Positions 34,014 through 43,900 of a stretch of DNA of 64,000 nt are shown piece after piece; the stretch's first letter is position 1; the number at the start of each line of letters is the position of its first letter. The translations under genes were made by a program, and so were the position numbers. Under the pieces are notes generated by a model. That model was given only the letters and a program-made list of their open reading frames with translations. It did no database searches and was not told the origin of the DNA. This DNA comes from Oligoflexia bacterium. Lineage in GTDB: Bacteria; Bdellovibrionota; Bdellovibrionia; JABDDW01. The stretch spans positions 186,001 to 250,000 of the forward strand of contig JADJXN010000002.1 in the NCBI GenBank assembly GCA_016715815.1, written 5' to 3'.

Positions 34014-35231
34014 ATGGAACTTGTAAGTTGGCTATACGTTGATTTAAATTCGTTTTTTGCATCCTGTGAGCAACAAGAACAACCCCATTTAAGAAAAAAG
34101 CCCATCGCCATTGTCCCCATGATGGCCGAGACAACAAGTTGTCTTGCCGCAAGTTATGAGGCCAAAAAATTTGGTGTTAAAACAGGCACTCGTGTTAGCG
34201 ATGCTAGAAAGATGTGCCCGGGGATTATTTTTGTTAAATCTCGCCATAATATCTACATTGCCTACCACCACCGCGTGTTAAAAGCTGTTGATTCTTGTAT
34301 CCCAGTGGAGGCTATTACCTCTGTTGATGAGTTTGCTTGTAAGCTCACTGGCTCACAACAAAACCCTGAGAAGGCTAAGCAAATTGCACTAAAAGTTAAA
34401 TCCACAATTAAGCGTGATGTTGGAGCATTTGTTACCTGCTCCATTGGTATCTCAACAAATAAATTACTAGCCAAAATTGCAACAGATATGCAAAAGCCAG
34501 ATGGCCTAACCGTTATTTTAAAATCAGAACTTCCACAAAAGCTTCATAGCCTTAAAACCACTGATATCCCAGGTATTGGGAGAGCCATGGAAAAAAGGCT
34601 TATTGAACATGGCATTTTAACAATGAGGCAACTAACAAGTTTATCAAAAGAACAAATGAAAAAAATTTGGTCAGGTATTTGGGGCGAGCGTCTTTATTTA
34701 TGGTTAAAGGGCGAAGAGCTTGAACTTCCCCAAACCAAAAATAAAAGCATAAGCCATGAACATGTTTTACCCCCCAACAAGAGATCTGCTGGCGGAGCCA
34801 ATGAAATTGCAAAAAAGCTTCTAACAAAACTTGCCATTCGGTTAAGAAAAAACGGCTATTACACAAAAAATTTAAACATTTATGTGCGTTTTATGGATGC
34901 TGCTTCAACTTATTGGGAAAGCTCTTGTCAGTTTAATGAATTAAGAGACACCATTAGCCTTTTACATAAGCTTCAAGATTTATGGAAAACTTATCCTAAA
35001 AATAAAAAACCAATAAAAATTTCTGTAAGTTTTTCTGATTTAGTCCGCCAAGGCTTTCATCAGTTTTCTTTTTTTGAAAACCCAAAAAGAGATGAAGTTT
35101 CAAATGCTATGGATAAAATTAATAAAAAATTTGGGAAAAATACCATTCATCTTGGAGCCACCCATGAACAAAAAGAATCAGCCCCTACAAATATAGCATT
35201 TAGCCGCGTTCCTGATTTAGATGAAATTTAG
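34014..35231 (+). CDS. dinB: DNA polymerase IV (Y-family, DinB)
   Basis: Error-prone translesion polymerase, 405 residues. Visible are LYVDLNSFFASCEQQ (palm, first catalytic Asp), YEAKKFGVKTGTRVSDARKMCPG, SVDEFACKLTG (second Asp with Glu, slightly unusual for SIDEA), TCSIGISTNKLLAKIATDMQKPDG, the helix-hairpin-helix DIPGIGRAM and a little-finger domain. Substitutions after SVDE suggest a diverged member, but the essential acids are kept. The ATG at 34014 is chosen over the TTG at 34011. Its end overlaps the HiPIP gene by 4 bases on the other strand. Confidence 0.9.
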   Translation: MELVSWLYVDLNSFFASCEQQEQPHLRKKPIAIVPMMAETTSCLAASYEAKKFGVKTGTRVSDARKMCPGIIFVKSRHNIYIAYHHRVLKAVDSCIPVEAITSVDEFACKLTGSQQNPEKAKQIALKVKSTIKRDVGAFVTCSIGISTNKLLAKIATDMQKPDGLTVILKSELPQKLHSLKTTDIPGIGRAMEKRLIEHGILTMRQLTSLSKEQMKKIWSGIWGERLYLWLKGEELELPQTKNKSISHEHVLPPNKRSAGGANEIAKKLLTKLAIRLRKNGYYTKNLNIYVRFMDAASTYWESSCQFNELRDTISLLHKLQDLWKTYPKNKKPIKISVSFSDLVRQGFHQFSFFENPKRDEVSNAMDKINKKFGKNTIHLGATHEQKESAPTNIAFSRVPDLDEI

Positions 35232-35581
35232 CCTTTTTTAGCCTTTTTCTGCCAAGAGCCACACATACCCTTTGCTGATACTGCACAGCCCGCAATCATT
35301 GTGCATTTACCCCAGCCTGATTTATTAATTTCAGTGTATAAGTTGCACCCTGCACAGTTGTGTTCTTTTCCAAGCTTTTTAACTTTTGCAGATGTTAGTT
35401 TTTTGGGGTCAAACTTTTTGGCATCTGCTACGTAACCAAGGGCATTAGCTACAGGATCATTAGCCACAGCACAGTCTTTTTCGCCTGCGGGAAGAGCTCC
35501 TGCTAAAACATCTTTAAGCCCGCTAAAAGTTAAACCAAAAACAATTAAAGAAGTGGTTTTAAAAAAATCGCGACGATTCAT
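35228..35581 (-). CDS. High-potential iron-sulfur protein with Tat signal
   Basis: A 117-residue exported HiPIP. The N-terminus has a twin-arginine signal (NRRDFFKTT followed by a hydrophobic run), as expected for a cofactor protein folded before export. The C-terminal half contains CAGCNLYTE, GKCTMIAGC and GMCGSW, giving the four cluster cysteines in the C-x2-C...C...C order of the family plus one extra Cys. HiPIPs carry electrons in the periplasm. The gene is alone, and its partner is not visible. Function in a chemoheterotroph is unclear. Confidence 0.88.
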   Translation of the reverse strand: MNRRDFFKTTSLIVFGLTFSGLKDVLAGALPAGEKDCAVANDPVANALGYVADAKKFDPKKLTSAKVKKLGKEHNCAGCNLYTEINKSGWGKCTMIAGCAVSAKGMCGSWQKKAKKG

Positions 35582-35613
35582 AGGTGACCTCCTCTAGTTA
35601 AGTGGAAATTTAT

Positions 35614-35946
35614 TCACCTACAGTTGACAATAAAATACTTAAGACTGTCAATAGTACACTGGCGCATCACCCATTTGTCTTGAACTTTTATCAACTGGTA
35701 TTCAGCTCGCTCTTGGCTTGGCAATGTTATATTTTTTTGATGCCACTGCTGAATGGTTGTATTTATTATCTGATTTCCATTATGGACTACTGTAATAAAA
35801 GCGGGCCTATCAGATGAGTAATAAATTTCTACAAAACCAATATCCTCTGCTTGAACATTGCAAGACATGAGTAGTTTTGTTGCCTCTACTGCAAATGCTT
35901 GATTGCCGGCTCCCCATATTGCCAGCAAGAAAATCAGTCTGCTCAT
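35614..35946 (-). CDS. Small exported protein, unknown
   Basis: A 110-residue product with a signal peptide (MSRLIFLLAIWGAGNQAFA) and a mature part of about 91 residues containing three Cys. No family is recognised. The C-terminus (YFIVNCR) suggests a disulfide-linked small domain. It lies upstream of HiPIP on the same strand with a 32-base gap, so the two may be co-transcribed. Confidence 0.6.
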   Translation of the reverse strand: MSRLIFLLAIWGAGNQAFAVEATKLLMSCNVQAEDIGFVEIYYSSDRPAFITVVHNGNQIINTTIQQWHQKNITLPSQERAEYQLIKVQDKWVMRQCTIDSLKYFIVNCR

Positions 35947-36048
35947 TTCCCCCCCGGGCGGCTTGACCGTTCTTGTTGAGGGGATAATTATTTACTTATG
36001 AAAATATTTCAAACAAAGAATACTTAAATAATTTGTTATTGCTGTGAG

Positions 36049-36891
36049 TTATTGGGCCTTTTTGATTTTTAGTATTTCTTGTGTAACAGAGATTTTTTGA
36101 GCAGGCACGCCACCCCAGGTTTCACCTGCAGGGATATAAGTTTTTGGCAAAACAACTGAGTGCGGCATAACTTTAGCTCCATCACCTATTGTAACTCCGC
36201 CCATTACCGAAGCTTTAAGCCCAATGGTCACATTATTTCCAATTACCACGGGTGCTAGCACTAAATAACCACCTTGTCCGTAATGTGCACATAACGTTGC
36301 GGAGCCACCAATGGTGACTTTGTCGCCCAAAGTTATAAGAGAAACATCAGAAAGATTTGTGCTATTGATTTGTGTTCCACGACCAATCTTCATCCCCATA
36401 AGTTTATAAAATAAATTGTTATAAGGGGTTGGCGTAAAGAATTCTAAGAATGTGTAGCGCATTAAATAAATAATGCCGTTATGAATATACCAATTTAAAA
36501 AATCTACTGAAAAATAAGGCCCCCTAGCTGGTTTTAAATTTGCCCTTAAAATAAAATTAGCAAGTGGACCTAAAAATAAATAAGTAAACCCATAATTAAA
36601 ATACCCAAAAACAAATGCAAAACTTAAAGCAAAGGCTCTCACAGCTAGCGGCTGCGCAAGGCTTAACTCATAAGTTGTCATAAAAATAACTGCGGCTGGA
36701 AAAAGTGAGGACGCCAAAATAAAGCAAGCCATTAAATAAAGTGGCACAAGCGTTAAAACATGCACTAAAACTTTAGCGCGCCTTAAAACTAATTCGTAAA
36801 CCCCTAATAAACCCTTATGTTTTGTGTCCTGTGGGTCTAAATCTTCTTTTTGTTTTCTCTTAAAAATTAAGAGTTTCTTCTTTAATGCCAC
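36049..36891 (-). CDS. Membrane-anchored hexapeptide acyltransferase-like protein
   Basis: A 280-residue protein. The N-terminal 130 residues contain hydrophobic segments (VHVLTLVPLYLMACFILASS, FALSFAFVFGYFNYGF). The C-terminal half is a left-handed beta-helix of hexapeptide repeats (MGMKIGRGTQI, LITLGDKVTIGGSATL, VVIGNNVTIGLKASVMGGVTIGDGAKV) ending in AGETWGGVPAQKI, the usual acyl- or acetyltransferase cap. The layout resembles transferase modules linked to non-ribosomal peptide or lipid synthesis enzymes, but no such genes are adjacent. The acceptor is unknown. Confidence 0.75.
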   Translation of the reverse strand: MALKKKLLIFKRKQKEDLDPQDTKHKGLLGVYELVLRRAKVLVHVLTLVPLYLMACFILASSLFPAAVIFMTTYELSLAQPLAVRAFALSFAFVFGYFNYGFTYLFLGPLANFILRANLKPARGPYFSVDFLNWYIHNGIIYLMRYTFLEFFTPTPYNNLFYKLMGMKIGRGTQINSTNLSDVSLITLGDKVTIGGSATLCAHYGQGGYLVLAPVVIGNNVTIGLKASVMGGVTIGDGAKVMPHSVVLPKTYIPAGETWGGVPAQKISVTQEILKIKKAQ

Positions 36892-36969
36892 TTATGCCCC
36901 CGCACTTTAGCCTTTCGACTTAAAACTAAAGTTTAATGAGCAAAAAGTTTTTAAAAATTTGTAGAACTT

Positions 36970-37758
36970 TTATTCGCTTTTTAAATAAACCCGTCGCCCA
37001 GAACCATAGCCCGGGTATTGTTTGCTATTGGCTCCGGGGTAGGCAAAACCATTTATAAAAACTCTTCTTGGTTTATTCGAATTATTGGGCGCACTTCCGT
37101 GAATAGAGTACGGGCTAAAAAATGCTACATCCCCTGGCTGCATTAAAACAGGCTCGGCTTTATTAATATCAAAAAGTTCCAACGGGTTTGGGTGCTTATC
37201 TAAACCAATGTAGCCTAGTTTTGTATTTGTTGGCACAAACATAACCGGCCCATTATCTAAAGTGACCTCATCAATAGCCATTAATGTTTGTACATAGCTT
37301 CCTTTGCCATCAACATCTTTCCAATGCACATCTCCATAGCCGCGGTGTTGGCAGTCTTGGTGCCAGTCAAACTTAACTTTGTCCCCCGGTAATTTGTAAT
37401 GGCCTTGGCAAATGAGTTGATCAAATTGATTAATATCTAAAATTTGACTAACTGGCTTTAAAAGGCGTGCATCTTCGCCAAATTTGAGAAGTGATGGTTC
37501 AGCGCCCGCCATCCAAACAATGCGGTCAATTCTTGTGCCCTCAACTACAAATTGAGAGCCCATAAATTCTTGTGTTGTTTTAAGTGTGAGTGCAATTTCT
37601 TGAAGCCTATCAAAGGCAAGGCTAATTTCTTGGATTTCTTTTCGGTTAAAAAGATTTTTTATTACAAAATAGCCTTGGTCATAAAAGTTATTAATTTGCT
37701 CATTTGTTGTTAATAATGAGGGTCTTTTATTAATACTTTCTGGATTTTGAAGCTCCAT
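36970..37758 (-). CDS. PhyH-like Fe(II)/2-oxoglutarate dioxygenase
   Basis: A 262-residue protein of the phytanoyl-CoA dioxygenase family. It starts the domain with NNFYDQGYFVIKNLF, has the iron ligands His-x-Asp in KFDWHQDCQHRG, and the distal His in YSIHGSAPNNSNKPRRVFINGFAYPG with the Arg that binds 2-oxoglutarate. Such enzymes hydroxylate small metabolites or lipids. It lies 78 bases upstream of the acyltransferase gene on the same strand, and may act with it. The substrate cannot be told. Confidence 0.85.
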   Translation of the reverse strand: MELQNPESINKRPSLLTTNEQINNFYDQGYFVIKNLFNRKEIQEISLAFDRLQEIALTLKTTQEFMGSQFVVEGTRIDRIVWMAGAEPSLLKFGEDARLLKPVSQILDINQFDQLICQGHYKLPGDKVKFDWHQDCQHRGYGDVHWKDVDGKGSYVQTLMAIDEVTLDNGPVMFVPTNTKLGYIGLDKHPNPLELFDINKAEPVLMQPGDVAFFSPYSIHGSAPNNSNKPRRVFINGFAYPGANSKQYPGYGSGRRVYLKSE

Positions 37759-37801
37759 AAGTAAAGATGCTATTGATGTGAAATGAAGCTGTCAAAAGGT
37801 T

Positions 37802-40800
37802 TTAGCGCTTACCAAACCACTTCTTAATAGCTTCAAAAATTGATTCTTGAGATTTTACAAGCACTGCAAAACCAAATAGTTTTGGCTGCTCCGCTTCAAG
37901 TCTTGCAAACTCCTGAGATAGAATACCTAATTGTTCCCCCGATTGATTTCTCCAACGTCCATGGACGGCTCCGTAAGTGAAATACTCAAGCTCTGATGCT
38001 AACTGTTTGGCTTTGGCTGCAGCAGAAGATGGATTAAAGTCATCGCCATCTGAGAATACTTGTACAAAACGGTTATACTTATTTCTTGGGTATTTTTTTA
38101 GAATTTCTGCGGCTAAATTAATTCCGGATACGGTTGCAGTGCCATCATTCATGGCTACATTATAAAAATCTCTCTCACTTACCTCTTTGGCTGAGCCGCC
38201 ATATATCACATAGTGAACCTTTACGTTCTTATACTGAGATTTTAAAAGGGCAACTTGGTTTCTTACCATCATTCTTTCAATAGTTTTTTCTTCAACACCC
38301 ATACTGCCAGAGGTGTCTGCAACAAAAACCACAACCGCATCAAAATCAGGCTCTGGTTCAGGCTCTCTTGATCTGACCCTTTGTTCTTCTTCTGGCAAAT
38401 GCTTAAAGCCATTTTTTAATATTTCAAATGCCGTTGATGGTTTTTTATCTTTATTTTTTCTTCTTTCTATAATTTCAAGGGCTTTGCCATGGGCAAATGC
38501 TTCAATAGCCGTTCTATCTGCTACCACCTCTCCATAGGCTTTTCTTTCTGTGCCAATAAGCATGTCATCATTTTTTTCGTTTTCGCCACTTGTGCGCCTT
38601 AAATTTCTCAGCTCTATGGCTTGGGCAAGTGCTTGGCCGTAAATATCCAGCGGTATTTCTTCATAAGTGGGATCTTTTGGGTCAGAACCAGGCCCCGGTT
38701 TTTTGCCGCCGGGCTGTTCACCGTCTTCTTCACCGTCTTTAGGCTCCCCTTCACCATTTTCTCCGGGCTGCTTTGGTTTTCTATCAATAATATCACCAGG
38801 AAGCCCTGGACCACTTATAATATCAAGGTCTTCATCTTTTATGGGTTTTGATTCTTTTGTAAAAATAATTGATGGCTTTGAAGGCATAAAATCAATTTTA
38901 AGGGCGGAAAGCCGTGCATATGGATCAGGCGTTACTAAAAACTCTTTTCTTTTCTCAAGGGTGACAAAATCTAATTGGATTTCTGGAACTTCCGGCAAAA
39001 GCTTAACCTGTACTCCACGGCCAGTAAACTTCACAGGAGATTTTCCCTTTACTGACATTTCTAGTACTCGCTTCATGCGGGTTTTAATCATGTTTAGGTA
39101 ATCAAGCACTGCTTGTGCGGCTGTTGGCGCATGCTGTTTAAGTGAATTCACTGTATCTACTGCAATCTCTGCTCCTGCAATAGTTTGCATTTGCGGTAAA
39201 TCATTAGATTTGCGCCCTTCATAAGTAAGGTTTAAATCATCTTTAAAAACATCTACTTTGGCCTGAAAATAATTTTGCGCTTTTTCAGAGGCGGTTTTAT
39301 CTGCGTGGTCAATCTCAACTTTAACTTCACCGGTTGGGGAAACTTCAATTGTCATTTTCTCATAGTGAAATGGGCTGGGGGTCATATCGGGAATATCGTA
39401 ATATCCATCTGGATCCCACGGGTCACGAACACGTTTAATTCTTGGCGTTTGAAAGAAGTTCCATGTTTCAACGGCAATGGTTTCGAGTTTTATTTTTGCT
39501 TCAATAACGTTTGCCAAAGTATAAAGCGCTTGTGCAAGGGTTCTTGGGTTAAGGGGAATGGCTTCTACATGGTTGTGTTTTAATGCAACCGTACCTGTTT
39601 TTTTGTAATTCAACTCTGTTAATTCAATTTTAGGAACATGAAGATCTCTATTTGCAGTGCTGTTAGCTATATAATCTACAACCCGTTCAGCATCTTTTGA
39701 GACAACCCTTTTTTGCTCCTCTGGCGGCCACGGGATATCTTCTTGTTTATAAAGAAGAAGACTTTTGCTTTCTATCCAACGGCTATCAAGAGCTAGGCGA
39801 ATAAATGTATAATCTGTGTGCCCTTTAATTATCCCATGTGCGTAATGAATAAACTGGGCATCTTTTTCAATTTCACTAAGACCTTTAAGCTCTGGTCTTT
39901 GAAGAAATTTTTTATAAAGGTTATTCCATGCCTCAAGGCCCAGCCAATAGGGGTTGCTAATTCTTGGGACAACAACGCCAGCATTAATTTGGCCAAACTC
40001 TGTTGCATCAGCGCTTGTTCTCCACTGGGAGTGACGAAGTACAAGGTACTCCATCATTGTGGCCCAACCTTCATTCATTGTTTTTGTTTGGTAGTAGCCC
40101 CCCATACTTCTATGGAGTTTTTCAAACTTAATGACCATCTCTTTCTTCCAGGGCGCAATATCTGAAGCTAAATTTGCAGCAAATGCCTGAAGGATTGATT
40201 CTGTTGGGCTTCGCGGAATAGTTTTACCAATGTTATTTTCTGGTAAAAATTTATCCATAGCAGTATAGGAGCCCCTAGATAAATCTTGAAGGCCGCCTAA
40301 AGTATTAAGCTTATGGTACCACTCGGAAAGCTCCGCAACATCTACCTCTAAACGAAGCTTTGTCATAAGCTTTGCCAATTCCATAGAGGCTACAACTTGG
40401 TTAGAATCTCTCTGCTTAAAAAATGGTGTTACTTCAGCGAAATCATAATGGCCTGCTACGTGTGCTAAAACCACAAGAGACTCATGAAATGAGTTTGTAT
40501 CTCTAACATACTGGTGATGTTCTTTAACCCCAGGGGTAACAAATTCAAGAATGCCTGAGGCGTCTTTAGCGCCGTCTAAAACTTTTTTTCCGTCTATCCA
40601 GTGTGGCGCTGGGTGGCCCGCATTCATTGCAAGGGCTGCCATATCTGCTGCAGATAAATGAGTAATGGTAGTGCTTGGAATTCTAAGACCCAATTTGGGA
40701 GCTATATCTCTATAAATATGTTGAACAGCATTTTCTAATTTGGGCATTAAATCTGCGTTTTGCCCACTTGCAACGTGTCTAATTTTAATATCACTATGTG

Positions 40801-40918
40801 CAGGGCAATTGCCACTCATACACCTCATTGTTTCAATACAACTTGAATTAAAAAGCCCCGCTCCCTGGCTATTTTGTGTGATTATGAAAATACTTAAAAA
40901 CAAACCCAAGTATCTCAT
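37802..40918 (-). CDS. Exported SpoVR/YcgB + DUF444/VWA fusion protein
   Basis: A 1038-residue protein, last of a three-gene operon. Residues 1-20 look like a Sec signal peptide (MRYLGLFLSIFIITQNSQGA). Residues about 45-420 resemble SpoVR/YcgB: LAHVAGHYDF (151-160), MNEGWATMMEYL (from 281), NPYWLGLEAW (from 322) and DYTFIRLALDSRW. A middle region of unknown fold and a Pro/Gly/Glu-rich linker near 700-745 follow. The C-terminal 200 residues are a VWA domain of the YeaH/DUF444 type: MIDAS DTSGSMG at 868-874, then AKEVSERDFY, NDGTATVSG and FSDGDDF. In E. coli YeaH and YcgB are separate cytoplasmic proteins; here they are joined and predicted to be exported. The start follows the upstream stop by 3 bases. 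Confidence 0.75.
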   Translation of the reverse strand: MRYLGLFLSIFIITQNSQGAGLFNSSCIETMRCMSGNCPAHSDIKIRHVASGQNADLMPKLENAVQHIYRDIAPKLGLRIPSTTITHLSAADMAALAMNAGHPAPHWIDGKKVLDGAKDASGILEFVTPGVKEHHQYVRDTNSFHESLVVLAHVAGHYDFAEVTPFFKQRDSNQVVASMELAKLMTKLRLEVDVAELSEWYHKLNTLGGLQDLSRGSYTAMDKFLPENNIGKTIPRSPTESILQAFAANLASDIAPWKKEMVIKFEKLHRSMGGYYQTKTMNEGWATMMEYLVLRHSQWRTSADATEFGQINAGVVVPRISNPYWLGLEAWNNLYKKFLQRPELKGLSEIEKDAQFIHYAHGIIKGHTDYTFIRLALDSRWIESKSLLLYKQEDIPWPPEEQKRVVSKDAERVVDYIANSTANRDLHVPKIELTELNYKKTGTVALKHNHVEAIPLNPRTLAQALYTLANVIEAKIKLETIAVETWNFFQTPRIKRVRDPWDPDGYYDIPDMTPSPFHYEKMTIEVSPTGEVKVEIDHADKTASEKAQNYFQAKVDVFKDDLNLTYEGRKSNDLPQMQTIAGAEIAVDTVNSLKQHAPTAAQAVLDYLNMIKTRMKRVLEMSVKGKSPVKFTGRGVQVKLLPEVPEIQLDFVTLEKRKEFLVTPDPYARLSALKIDFMPSKPSIIFTKESKPIKDEDLDIISGPGLPGDIIDRKPKQPGENGEGEPKDGEEDGEQPGGKKPGPGSDPKDPTYEEIPLDIYGQALAQAIELRNLRRTSGENEKNDDMLIGTERKAYGEVVADRTAIEAFAHGKALEIIERRKNKDKKPSTAFEILKNGFKHLPEEEQRVRSREPEPEPDFDAVVVFVADTSGSMGVEEKTIERMMVRNQVALLKSQYKNVKVHYVIYGGSAKEVSERDFYNVAMNDGTATVSGINLAAEILKKYPRNKYNRFVQVFSDGDDFNPSSAAAKAKQLASELEYFTYGAVHGRWRNQSGEQLGILSQEFARLEAEQPKLFGFAVLVKSQESIFEAIKKWFGKR

Positions 40919-40921
40919 TTT

Positions 40922-43900
40922 TTACTCCGTTAATGAGGTTGCAAGTAAGCTTGCACATTTTTCGTTAAAACTTTTATTTAATTGAGTGGGGTCAGGAGCT
41001 CCCATGTTATCAAACAAAGGCATTGCTTTTGCGTGACCCGTAACTAAAGATGCATCAATGCTTTTAATAGCAGAATATTTGCTTTCAAATAAAAAGTGTT
41101 GAAGGTATGGGTTGTGCCCGTGGGCTAAATTTCTTGATGTGTATTCAAGGTTATTAATCATAAACATAGTTATATGTTCCCATGGCATTGAGGCCACCGC
41201 CTTATCAAGTACCATTGAAAATAATCGTGCAGCATCATACTGAGTTAGCTTGTGTCCAGCGCCGCTTGCTGCCTCACGCCTATTTTCAACAAGCTCCTTG
41301 TCTGCAATTTCTAAAATATACCCTGAAAGAATTTGGGCCATTTCGGCACTAAATTGTTGAGATAAGTTTGGCTCACTTCTATCAAGCATATCTAACCATT
41401 GTGGAGCTGTTGGCAATTGATTAATATCTTTTACTCTTAGTAATGCTGCCATAATTTTTGCCACTACTGGGGAAAGCTTTTCGTAGCTTTCTTTTAATAC
41501 GTGTTGTCTTGTTCTATTCCCAACAATAGGTGTTGCACTTTGTGCAAATTCCTGAAAAATATTTGCCACAGGTGGGTTAGCCACCTTAGGAAGCCTAGCA
41601 TTTTGAAGATCTTGTTTTTGCAGTATTGCTGTTAACACTCTTCTAAATTGATTTTTCTCATTAGCAGATTTTGCACTCATGAGTGCCGGGTCAAGATTAA
41701 GTTCTTTTATTGGAAAGTTTGGCACGTTCTCTAGATGATCAAAAATAGCACGCGCAGATGGAGCACCAATTGCTTGCTGACCCACTACGCTTCCAGCAAA
41801 TCTGGGGTCTTCATTAATGGCTTTTAAAAGTGTTTCAAAAGAATATTTCCTAACAATATCTGCCATATATTTAAGAAATTCAATTTTCCCGCGCTGTGTT
41901 TTATCAATGGGGATAACTTCAAAGTTGTTTTGTATATAGCTTTCGATTTGTCTTTGTAGTGCTTCTGTAGAAGTATGCACAACTTCGGTCTCTGATTTTT
42001 TTGTTTCAACAGTTTCATTTTGTTGAATAACAAGTTTGGGCGAAACAATTATAAGCTGCCCTTTGCTTTGGTTAAGCTGCACTAAATTGGCTACTGAGGT
42101 TGCGGTAAAGGTGCGCGCATCAGCTTTTGGAAATTGCTTAGTAATCTCATTTATAGTTTCAGAATTTATAAAGTTAAGAACCTTGCTGTTATTAAATGTG
42201 TTCTTAGTTGCCTCTACAAGGGCTTTGCGCAACTGCGGGGATTTAGCGTCTTGTGGATGTAAATCAAGTAAAATGGTTTTACCAAATCTTTTTAACAAAG
42301 AGTCATCATAAAGTTTATCGTTGTGTGAAAGAGCTGCTAAAATTTTGTGGTCCACTGTTGGGGAATAAACATTAGGAGCAATTTTTGATAATAAATTATG
42401 GTTTGTAAAATTAAGAGTTATACCAATGGTTATGTTTCTTGTGGGAATTACGTCCCCATCATTAATTGGAATTGTTGTGTTTTCCAATAAGTAACGAATT
42501 TTACTGATAAGCACGTCCCTTACCTTTGGCGGCGCCAAGTGAAGATCGTCAAATATTAAAAAACCTCTATGGCCATTAGGTGAGGCCAAAAAGTTTTCAA
42601 TATGCTCAAGGGCTTGCTCTAAAGTAATAGAGCCTGGTTGAGATTTTTTATCAGAGCCATTGTCTCTTATAAGTTGGCAGCTTAAAATAAAGTACCAACT
42701 ACCAGCATTTTGTTCAAAAGTTTGAGTTGTATTATACTCTTTTAAATTTAAAAAATTTCCAAATAGGCTTCTAAATAGTGCTGTTTTACCTGTTCCTGAT
42801 TCTCCAACCACAATAAATGAACTTGATGCGCTTCTTGCACTATCAGGTATGAGTTGGCTTTTTATAACTTTAATAACTTCTTGTTTTAATGAAAGTGGTC
42901 CGCCGTAGCCCGCCTGTTGCCACTGCCACGCTGCGTTTTTGTGTGAAATTCTTTTAAGCGGGTCGTCTTCACTTAACACGTCAAGGTTAAGCACTACTGG
43001 AAATACTTTTGCTAAAACTTGCTCAACAGTACTTCTGTCAATTGATCTCTGGCTTCTTAAAATAGGGTTTCTCTGAAGCTCGCCGACAAAAACATTAAGA
43101 GCCCTAATAAAGCCGCTTAATTCAGATTCTTTGTTGTCATGAGAAAGTTGATCTGCCCTGTTAACAAAATATTCAGCGAGCATTCTTTTGGCTCTTTCTT
43201 CACTTGTAAAAAATGTGGATGTTTTATCTCCTTTGAATGAGTTTAGGTTTATTTTGTAGTTAAGGGCTTGTATTTCCCTGCGATTAAAAAATTCCATTAC
43301 AAAATTTTCTCTTGTTTCCGTTGATGGTGCTTCAAGCTTTGTTAGCTCAAACATGCTTTTAATATCAACGCGCTCTTCTACGGTGCCATTTTCAACAAGT
43401 TTGTCCCATTCATCCTGAGTTCCAATAAGAATACTTGAAAAGCGTGGAATAAATGTACTCTGGCTTTTAACAAACTGGTCTATGCCAATGTGTTTGCCTT
43501 CAGTTAAAAGCATGTATAAAAAATGAGGCACTGTGCTTGTAAGCCTTGCCTGCGCATTATCAGTTCCAATTTTATTAACCTCTTCTTCTTCGATAGAAAA
43601 TGCTTTTGATGGATCACTTGCCTGTGGCCTTTGGTACTGCATAATTTGGCCCAAAGAGCCCACTAAAACAGGTCTGATGCTATTGTCTTGAGCAGCATTT
43701 CTCAAAGAGTCTAGGTTTTTAAGAACCTCTTCTTGTTTTATGTGTTTAGTGTCTACTACATAAAGTTTCAGTTTATCTGTTTGTGAATTCCATGATTTTG
43801 ACTTGTCTTGATCTCTCATAAATAATGCAAGAGGGTAACCCAGGGCATATTCCTTAAGTGAGTCTGGCACTATTAGTACGGTTCTTCGGGCTTTTTTAGT

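Noticed and set aside
35602..35817. Forward ORF in the gap near the HiPIP gene
   Set aside because: It lies mostly antisense to the exported protein gene at 35614-35946, which has a convincing signal peptide.
38667..39101. Forward-strand 144-residue ORF within the SpoVR/VWA gene
   Set aside because: Composition rich in Gly, Ser, Pro and Phe is the antisense shadow of the Pro/Gly/Glu-rich linker; no start signal.
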